Below, in pieces: positions 58,471-64,000 of a stretch of 64,000 bases of DNA. The notes below the pieces were generated by a model. That model worked only from the letters and a program-made list of their open reading frames with translations. It ran no database searches and was not told where the DNA came from. Both the position numbers and the translations under genes were made by a program. The DNA lies in assembly GCA_965203575.1 (NCBI GenBank), contig OZ241894.1, positions 930,001 through 994,000 on the forward strand, read 5' to 3'. Source of the stretch: Aldehydirespirator sp965203575 (GTDB taxonomy: Bacteria; Actinomycetota; Acidimicrobiia; Acidimicrobiales; Aldehydirespiratoraceae). How positions within the stretch are numbered: the stretch's first letter is position 1; each line of letters starts with the position of its first letter.

Positions 58471-60243
58471 CTAGCCCAGGTCCCACGCTATTGGCTGGGG
58501 CTGGTCGGCGCAGGTGGTGTCGGGGGTCTGGTGCGGGTCGGACAGGAAGTCGTTGACGATGTTGTCGATGCAGTCGTCGCCGATCCAGATGCCGTGGTGG
58601 GCGCCGTCGCGCACTACCAGTGTGGCGTTGGGCAGGTGCTGCGCGGCTCTTGCGGCGAACTGTGGAGGGGTGATCGGGTCATAGCGCCCCGACAGCAGCA
58701 GCACCGGCTTGTCGCTGGACACGGCCTCGGCTGTCTCTGGCGGTGAGGCGGAAACGTCGATGAGGTCGCAGACCTCTGTGATGCCGTAGCTGACGACCGC
58801 GGCGGCGAAGGCGCCCGTGTTTGTGGGCGGTGCCGAGTCGAACGGGACCCGGTCGGCGCAGTTGGTCGCGAAGTAGGTGGCCTCGTGCTCGGAGTCGTAG
58901 ATCACCAGGCTGTATTCGACTGCCAATAGGGCCAGGTACTCGCCGGACTCGGCCATCCCTTCGACCAGCCCGTACAGGATCAACGGGAGCGGCCGGGTCA
59001 GCTCAGCGATGTAGAGGAACTGGAACACGAGCCCGGCGAGCGAGTTGCCGTCGATGAGGACCTCCACAGCCTCGCCGAGGCTCGTCTCATGGCTTTGGAG
59101 GCTCACGATGAGCGGCTCTGCGTTCAGTTCGGCGATGAGGCCGTGCAGCGTGTCTTTGAAGCTCCCGACCAGTGCCGTGCATCCGACGTCGGCCGCGCAG
59201 GCGTTATCGACCTCGTCGAGCGCCCGCTGCGCGGAGGTCGCCAGAGCCGGCGTTGTGTCAACATCGGGGGGAAAGACGCCGTCGAGGACCGCTGCGGCGA
59301 GGCTCGCGGGCGGGTCTCGCAGGATCTCCAGCGCGATAGTGGTTCCATAGCTCACCCCGTAGACCGACCACCGGTCGAACCCGAGGGCCGCCATCACCTC
59401 CACCACGTCGGCGGCGTGGGCGGCGGTGTCGGTGTGGGCCAGCAGCGACTCGCCGGCCAGCCGGTCGAAGCAGGCGCCGTAGGCCGCGAGCTCGATCGAG
59501 CGGGCCTCCGCTTCGGCCGCCGACAAGATCTCAGGCAGGACAGCTGTGATCTCGGGGCAGTCAAGATCAACTGACCCGAACCCGGTGCCGCGCTGGTCGA
59601 TGAACACCTGCGTATAGGACCGGCGGGGAAAATACTCGACCATGTCGCTGCTCGGCCCGCCCGGGCCGCCCTGCAGCACCGCCAGCGGCGGGCCCGCGTC
59701 GCCGGGCCGCACCTCGCCGGCGCCCGGCCACACCAGCAGACTTATCTCGGTACTGCCCAAGTCGGGGGCGCTGCGGTCAATTGGCACCGTCGCGAGGGCA
59801 CAAGAAGCCCCGCTGGCGTAGGGCACACCGGCCGGGCATTCCACCCCGACGAGCGGCGGCTCGAACACCACCGCAGCACCGACATCGACAGCACCGCCCG
59901 AACCCGCAGCATCCGAGCCGGCCCCATCCAACCCCGAGGCCTCATCTGACCCTGCAGCATCGGCGCCGCCGTCACCCGAGGCCTCCCGCGGCGGCACCGT
60001 CTGCACGACCGCGGAATCACCGACCGAATCAGCCCGCTCATCGTCCGCGCCCCCGGCTGCGGGCTCGCTCACTGCGCTCGGCGCGCCAACAGGCTCCGGC
60101 GGGTCCGACCCGCACGAGGACGCCGCCAGCACGGCGACCACGACAGCGCACAGTCCAACACCGCCCCGCGCCGCCCGCGGCCCGAGTGCCCCCGCAGCCA
60201 GCCAACCGCCACCGCACCCCATCACACCAGCCGCCGAACGCAC
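58471..60243 (-). CDS. TAP-like alpha/beta hydrolase lipoprotein, second paralogue
   Basis: 590 residues. Signal with lipobox LAASSC, then about 80 residues of Ala/Gly/Asp-rich linker (many AGS.EASG.DGAGS runs) that places the catalytic domain away from the membrane. Core motifs mirror 10768-12366: LAVLQGGPGGPSS, IDQRGTGFG, YGVSYGTT, LLLSGRYDPITPP, DGAHHGIW. Exported peptidase or esterase. The linker is far longer than in the paralogue. Confidence 0.86.
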   Translation of the reverse strand: MRSAAGVMGCGGGWLAAGALGPRAARGGVGLCAVVVAVLAASSCGSDPPEPVGAPSAVSEPAAGGADDERADSVGDSAVVQTVPPREASGDGGADAAGSDEASGLDGAGSDAAGSGGAVDVGAAVVFEPPLVGVECPAGVPYASGASCALATVPIDRSAPDLGSTEISLLVWPGAGEVRPGDAGPPLAVLQGGPGGPSSDMVEYFPRRSYTQVFIDQRGTGFGSVDLDCPEITAVLPEILSAAEAEARSIELAAYGACFDRLAGESLLAHTDTAAHAADVVEVMAALGFDRWSVYGVSYGTTIALEILRDPPASLAAAVLDGVFPPDVDTTPALATSAQRALDEVDNACAADVGCTALVGSFKDTLHGLIAELNAEPLIVSLQSHETSLGEAVEVLIDGNSLAGLVFQFLYIAELTRPLPLILYGLVEGMAESGEYLALLAVEYSLVIYDSEHEATYFATNCADRVPFDSAPPTNTGAFAAAVVSYGITEVCDLIDVSASPPETAEAVSSDKPVLLLSGRYDPITPPQFAARAAQHLPNATLVVRDGAHHGIWIGDDCIDNIVNDFLSDPHQTPDTTCADQPQPIAWDLG

Positions 60244-60363
60244 CCCGCGGCCGCAACGAATTGCCGGTCCGCCACCGTCACCGCGTCACACCGCGTCGCA
60301 TCAGCCGCCGAGCGTTCCAGCGCCCAGCGATCGCCTGACGGCAATCCTGCCGCAACGTCACGG

Positions 60364-60657
60364 TCAGCAACCAGCCCTTCGTTCGTCAATGAAGGGCTGG
60401 TGGATGGTCACATGTCGGCGCGGCCCCCTACCCGCAGCCTGGCGGCTGCTGGTCGGAGGGTTCACCACCGCGAGTCTCTGCTTGAACATGCTTCTCCCGT
60501 CCGCCGCGAGAGTTATCTCAACGAACGTCGTCTCGTAGGCGCAGAAGATGGCGAACGCGTACACGCCCAGGATAGCGACAGGTGTCAGCCATATCGGTAC
60601 GAGGAACTCTCGCACGAGCAGCCCGAGGTTGCAGCCCCCAACCGGAGGCCCCGACAC
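60364..60657 (-). CDS. Possible small membrane protein
   Basis: 97 codons from a GTG. One convincing membrane helix (VREFLVPIWLTPVAILGVYAF) followed by FVEITLAADGRSMFKQRLAVV and a basic tail. No recognised family. A terminator-like hairpin (60370-60401) lies inside the last codons, so the C-terminus may be wrong or the ORF not real. The rest of 60244-60727 shows no other gene. Confidence 0.35.
   Translation of the reverse strand: MSGPPVGGCNLGLLVREFLVPIWLTPVAILGVYAFAIFCAYETTFVEITLAADGRSMFKQRLAVVNPPTSSRQAAGRGPRRHVTIHQPFIDERRAGC
60370..60401. terminator. 11-bp hairpin downstream of the crotonase genes
   Basis: Arms ACCAGCCCTTC (60370-60380) and GAAGGGCTGGT (60391-60401), 10-nt loop. It suits a terminator for minus-strand transcripts from the crotonase pair. 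Confidence 0.5.
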
Positions 60658-60727
60658 GGTGCAGACGGCCCCATAGGGACGCCAACAGACAAGGCGGGTT
60701 GCGTAAGTACCCGGACCGCGGATCTGG

Positions 60728-61504
60728 CTAGCTGCCCCGGCGGCTCCCGGCCTGCTGGTCGGCGCGCCCCAGCCGCCACATGGCACCCGCCGTGCGCGTG
60801 ACGGCGTCGGCGAGGCGGCGGTTGGTGAGGGCGCGGGTGGCCTCGAACGCTCTGGGATCGAGCCGCTCGGCAAGGCCGGCGGCCACCTCGCAGGCCTTCC
60901 CGACCACATCGCCGGTCGCCACGTAGTCGAGGAAACCGGCTTCGACCGCCTCGTCGGGCGAATACAGATGCGCCGCGTTGACGGCCATCGCCATATGCCG
61001 GGGCGACAGCCTGGATCGAGCCAGCTCCACCGCCAGATCCGGCACCGGCACGCCGCGGGACACGAAGTCCATCCCGATCTTGAAGTCGCCGGCCGCGCCG
61101 ATGCGGGCATCACCGCACAGCAATGAGACAGCGGCTGCCTCCAGGGCGTCGCCGGTGCACGCCATCACCACCGGGCGGGGGAACTCCACGAGGCGCAGAA
61201 GCAAATCGGTCGAGCGGTGGAGCAGATCACTCGCGGCCTCGCCGCCGGACCGCAGAGTCTTGCCGTCCAAGCCAGCGGAGTAGCAGCCCGGACGGCCCGC
61301 TAGGACCACGGCCCCGGCATGGTTCCGCACGGACTGGAAGGCGCTCACCAGCGAATAGACGATGTCGACATCGAGCGTGTTGTCTGCTCCGTCGTCGACG
61401 ATCACCACGGCCACAGGTCCGCGCGTGCTGATGGTTACGGGCACTTGCGAAGCGACTGCCGCCTTCCGAGCCACGCCGTCACGATACTGTCGATCAGGGC
61501 GCAC
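60728..61504 (-). CDS. Crotonase-fold protein, paralogue A
   Basis: About 258 residues. The crotonase backbone is seen: VTISTRGPVAVVIVDDGADNTLD, GRPGCYSAGLD, VEFPRPVVMACTGDALEAAAVSLLCGDARIGAAGDFKIGMDF. Oddities: the loop usually GGG is DALEAAAV, and the glutamate that activates water in enoyl-CoA hydratases is not evident (GMDFVSRGVPVPD). It may be a non-hydratase member or inactive. Together with 61660-62397 it forms a tandem duplication; the 3' two-thirds are almost identical at DNA level. Confidence 0.8.
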   Translation of the reverse strand: MRPDRQYRDGVARKAAVASQVPVTISTRGPVAVVIVDDGADNTLDVDIVYSLVSAFQSVRNHAGAVVLAGRPGCYSAGLDGKTLRSGGEAASDLLHRSTDLLLRLVEFPRPVVMACTGDALEAAAVSLLCGDARIGAAGDFKIGMDFVSRGVPVPDLAVELARSRLSPRHMAMAVNAAHLYSPDEAVEAGFLDYVATGDVVGKACEVAAGLAERLDPRAFEATRALTNRRLADAVTRTAGAMWRLGRADQQAGSRRGS

Positions 61505-61582
61505 TGAAGAGCCGGGCGGGCATTCGCGCCCGCCGTATGACCCCCGCCGCGGTGGACAGCACCGACCAGCGTGCCGAGGGGA

Positions 61583-61710
61583 CGGCCGGCTAGTCCAGAT
61601 GCTCCGCGCTCTGCTGAGCGGCCTGCTTCAGCCGCCACAGTCCGGGGTGCGCCGGCCGGCTAGTCCAGATGCTCCGCGCTCTGCTGAGCGGCCTGCTTCA
61701 GCCGCCACAG
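61583..61710. repeat. 58-bp perfect tandem duplication of the crotonase B gene end
   Basis: 61583-61640 and 61653-61710 are identical over 58 bp with 12 bp between. The right copy is the 3' end of paralogue B (AEHLD stop); the left is an orphan copy past the stop codon. Confidence 0.95.
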
Positions 61711-62397
61711 GCTGCCAGCCGAGCGTATGATGGCGTCGGCGAGGCTGCGGTTGGTGAGGGCGCGGGTGGCCTCGAACGCTCTGGGATCGAGCCGCTCGGC
61801 AAGGCCGGCGGCCACCTCGCAGGCCTTCCCGACCACATCGCCGGTCGCCACGTAGTCGAGGAAGCCGGCTTCGACCGCCTCGTCGGGCGAATACAGATGC
61901 GCCGCGTTGACGGCCATCGCTATATGCCGGGGCGACAGCCTGGATCGAGCCAGCTCCACCGCCAGATCCGGCACCGACACGCCGCGGGACACGAAGTCCA
62001 TCCCGATCTTGAAGTCGCCGGCCGCGCCGATGCGGACGTCGTAGCACAGCATGGACACAGCGGCTGCCTCCAGGGCGTCGCCGGTGCACGCCATCACCAC
62101 CGGGCGGGGGAACTCCACGACTTGCAGGATCAGTTCCGTGCCGGCATGGAGCAGATCGCTCGCCGCCTTGCCGCCGGACCGCAGAGTCTTGGGGTCCATG
62201 CCGGCAGAGAAGCACCCCGGACGGCCCGCGACGACAACCGCCCCAGCCTGGTCCTGTGCCTTGATGAGGGCCTTCAGTATGGCATCGGTGAGGCCGATGT
62301 CGAGCGTGTTCCGTGCTCCGTCGTCAACAACCACGAGCGCCACAGGGCCGCGCATGCTCATTGTCACCGGCGGTCGAATCACAGTCCTGCCTTCCAT
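61660..62397 (-). CDS. Crotonase-fold protein, paralogue B
   Basis: 245 residues, upstream copy of the pair. Same pattern as paralogue A, including the altered DALEAAAV loop and lack of an obvious catalytic glutamate, with the N-terminal third more diverged (GARNTLDIGLTDAILKALIKAQDQAG). ATG start with MEGRTVIRPPVTMSMRGPVAL. The two may function as homologous subunits of one enzyme, or one may be a redundant copy. Confidence 0.8.
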   Translation of the reverse strand: MEGRTVIRPPVTMSMRGPVALVVVDDGARNTLDIGLTDAILKALIKAQDQAGAVVVAGRPGCFSAGMDPKTLRSGGKAASDLLHAGTELILQVVEFPRPVVMACTGDALEAAAVSMLCYDVRIGAAGDFKIGMDFVSRGVSVPDLAVELARSRLSPRHIAMAVNAAHLYSPDEAVEAGFLDYVATGDVVGKACEVAAGLAERLDPRAFEATRALTNRSLADAIIRSAGSLWRLKQAAQQSAEHLD

Positions 62398-62471
62398 CTC
62401 ATAGCGGCCGCCACGATACCGATACGAACGCCCACAGCCCCCAGCCGACCATCACGACCAACCCACTGGTG

Positions 62472-62514
62472 GATGCAGGCCGCACCAGATGCAGGCCGCA
62501 CCAAATGCAGGCCG
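62472..62514. repeat. 16-bp tandem repeat, 2.7 copies
   Basis: GATGCAGGCCGCACCA at 62472-62487 and 62488-62503, then a partial unit from 62504. Intergenic, between the crotonase pair and the prepilin peptidase. Confidence 0.9.
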
Positions 62515-62655
62515 TCCGTGGCCCCGTCGCCGCCGCCCCGTCGTTGCCGCCCCGCCCACTGATAGCCGCCCTGTCCACTGATATTGGTGCCGATATTGGG
62601 CCTCTGAGGGCCAAGACGCCATCAATTTCGGGCTGACGCTATGGCGCTGGACCGG

Positions 62656-63159
62656 CTAGCCCGGGACGAGGCCGCGGGTTGCGGCCGCCCAGCCCGCCGC
62701 GACCGCGGCGCCGGCCAGCAGGTAGGGGCCCAGGGGCCGGCTCTCGCGCAGGCCGTGCCGGGCGAGGACGACCAGCGCCTCGGGCAGGGCCAGCACGAAT
62801 CCGGCGGTCAGGCCCAGCAGCGCGACCTGCCAGCCCCACCATCCGCACAGCAGGCCGTTCAGCACGCTGAGGCGGACGTCGCCGAACCCCAGCGAGGGCG
62901 GGTGGACGAAGTGGACCCCGGCCATGAGCGCCCCGCACACCGCGGCTCCCAGCGCCGCGCCGATGAGGCCGCCCGTGAGGCCGCCCGGCTCGGCCTCGAT
63001 CAGCGCCGCCGCCGCGTAGAGCACCCACACGACTGCTGCCGTGGGCCAGATCAGCCGCGTCGGCAGCAGGCCGGTTCGAAGGTCGGTCACGGCGAGACGC
63101 ACACCGGCGCCCAGCCAGGCCGCGACCGCGGCCGCGACGGGAACCGCTGACGCTTCCAC
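62656..63159 (-). CDS. Type IV prepilin peptidase-like protein (A24 family)
   Basis: 167 residues with about five membrane helices. The two aspartate motifs are present: AVTDLRTGLLPTRLIWP (first Asp) and SLGFGDVRLSV (GxGD). It lacks the N-terminal methylase cysteine domain, as in CpaA/TadV. Role: cleaves type IV pre-pilins for the Tad/Flp system; the CpaB-like gene divergent to its right supports this. Confidence 0.85.
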   Translation of the reverse strand: MEASAVPVAAAVAAWLGAGVRLAVTDLRTGLLPTRLIWPTAAVVWVLYAAAALIEAEPGGLTGGLIGAALGAAVCGALMAGVHFVHPPSLGFGDVRLSVLNGLLCGWWGWQVALLGLTAGFVLALPEALVVLARHGLRESRPLGPYLLAGAAVAAGWAAATRGLVPG

Positions 63160-63258
63160 GCGAGAACACTAGGCCAGGAGCATTCGCCGCCGACTCAGGG
63201 TGCGGACAGTATCGAAAAGACAGGTTCGCTTGCAATCGCATCAATATTCACAACTGGA

Positions 63259-63282
63259 ATCGTATACAGAGCTGTATACGAT
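63259..63282. promoter_or_regulatory. 24-bp near-perfect operator palindrome upstream of the pilus gene
   Basis: Arms ATCGTATACAG (63259-63269) and CTGTATACGAT (63272-63282) with a 2-bp centre, perfect over 11 + 11 bases. It lies in an AT-rich 189-bp divergent gap between the prepilin peptidase and the CpaB-like gene, 66 bp before the latter's start. Size and symmetry suit a homodimeric TetR- or GntR-like repressor. The regulator is not in this window. Confidence 0.7.
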
Positions 63283-63348
63283 CGCAGGATGCCCTATTGT
63301 GGGATATGAAGGCGCGCCTGATCATCGCGCCCCGCTAGTAACCGGCTT

Positions 63349-64000
63349 ATGACGAATCCTCCCCCCCAGAGAGAACGCGCGCCTGTCACCCCGCAGGCCC
63401 AGAGACGGCAGGTCGCCCTTCCCGGCGCCCAGCAGAAGCAGCGGAGGGTCGGGCTGCTGCTGGTGGGCCTGGTGCTGGTGTTCGGCGCCGGGTTCGGCTT
63501 CTGGTTCGTTCTCCAGAGCGTCGATCAGCGGGCCGAGTACCTGATCGCGGCTCGAACCATCCAGCGCTGGGAGGTGGCCCGGGCCCAGGACTTCGCCGTT
63601 GTCGAGGCCCACGTGGGCGAGGCCTCAGCCCTCACCGTGGACCGGAGCGGCGCGGTGTTCGGCAAGTGGGCGACCGGCCGGATCCCTGCCGGGACGATCA
63701 TCACCGAGGGCCTGTTCGAGACGCCGCCCCTGTCGGCGGAGGACGAGGCGGACAAGGTGCTCATCCAGGTCAGGCTGCCCGCGTCGGAAGCCCCCTTCGG
63801 CACTCTCGACACGGGCGACACGGTGGCCCTGCTCGGCCGGGAGTCCGGAGGACCCGACGGCCAGGTGGGCGCCCTCGGCCTCATAGGGGTGCTTCAGTTG
63901 GAGTTCGTGCAGGGTGACGACATCTACTACGTGGTCACTCCCGAGGAGGCCCTCGTCATCAAGAGCACCATCGACCGCTACACCGCGGCAGCCGACCGCA
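63349..64000 (+). CDS. CpaB-like SAF-domain pilus assembly protein, 3' truncated
   Basis: 217 codons visible, open to the window end. Pro/Gln/Arg-rich cytosolic start, one membrane helix (GLLLVGLVLVFGAGFGFWFVL, about 35-55), then a SAF domain (YLIAARTIQRWEVARAQDFAVVEAHVGE..., KWATGRIPAGTIITEGLF), as in CpaB/RcpC proteins of Tad pili. It may stabilise the secretin or pilus gate; in actinobacteria lacking an outer membrane its role is less clear. ATG at 63349; no strong ribosome site. Confidence 0.78.
   Translation, partial: MTNPPPQRERAPVTPQAQRRQVALPGAQQKQRRVGLLLVGLVLVFGAGFGFWFVLQSVDQRAEYLIAARTIQRWEVARAQDFAVVEAHVGEASALTVDRSGAVFGKWATGRIPAGTIITEGLFETPPLSAEDEADKVLIQVRLPASEAPFGTLDTGDTVALLGRESGGPDGQVGALGLIGVLQLEFVQGDDIYYVVTPEEALVIKSTIDRYTAAADR

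Noticed and set aside
58145..58474. Plus-strand ORF before the TAP hydrolase
   Set aside because: Contains the terminator-like hairpin, has no ribosome site and overlaps the minus-strand coding-like segment.
1..64000. tRNA, rRNA or riboswitch genes
   Set aside because: None recognised by eye on either strand; a covariance-model scan would be needed to exclude small ncRNAs.

Overview
The window reads as chromosome from a high-GC actinobacterium, most likely of the Acidimicrobiia. The signs are very GC-rich third codon positions, many four-base ATGA/GTGA gene overlaps, F420-linked oxidoreductase families (MSMEG_2249-like LLM and PPOX class), lipoproteins with short lipoboxes, paired TAP-type alpha/beta hydrolases, menaquinone genes and a Tad-pilus locus. 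The taxonomic placement is an inference from gene content; no rRNA or tRNA gene was seen.

Layout. 1-10.7 kb: a truncated histidine phosphatase, an HD-domain protein, a DUF3179 lipoprotein, then a minus-strand System I cytochrome c maturation operon (ccmA-B-C-D-E-F-G-H/I, almost every junction a 4-nt overlap) preceded by a PPOX protein and an SDR. 10.7-29.1 kb: metabolism. This includes a TAP hydrolase, a LysR regulator divergent from inositol-1-phosphate synthase, a double-domain CaiB CoA transferase, a thiolase coupled through a 31-codon micro-ORF to a thiolase-fold/OB-fold protein, vapBC, gamma-glutamyltransferase, a form II-type coxSLM molybdenum hydroxylase set, a nucleotidyltransferase and a second histidine phosphatase. 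29.3-35.5 kb: menC-menH-menD-menF; the isochorismate synthase carries an N-terminal MerR-like domain. 35.7-40.8 kb: membrane proteins, a YibE/F-type transporter and an F420-dependent LLM enzyme.

40.9-58.3 kb is an accessory, defence-type island of mixed base composition. It holds a predicted N-terminal-threonine (proteasome/HslV-like) hydrolase with a small partner; a Type I restriction-modification locus (hsdR, hsdS, hsdM) into which an aspartic-protease two-gene module has been inserted with duplication of the hsdR 3' end; a three-gene operon of GHKL/MORC-like ATPase, an unknown Rossmann-like protein and a C5-cytosine methyltransferase; a frameshifted IS1634-type transposase; and a TcmP-like gene facing a zinc-ribbon gene. 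The three-gene ATPase operon and the Ntn-hydrolase pair are the best candidates for under-described systems.

58.4-64 kb returns to core-like sequence: a second TAP hydrolase lipoprotein, a tandem duplicated crotonase pair, a type IV prepilin peptidase, and the start of a CpaB/SAF-domain pilus gene behind a perfect 11+11 bp palindrome. A recurring theme is small in-frame tandem repeats or insertions inside core genes (ccmF, menD, menF, yibE/F) and duplicated gene 3' ends (hsdR, crotonase, TAP hydrolase).
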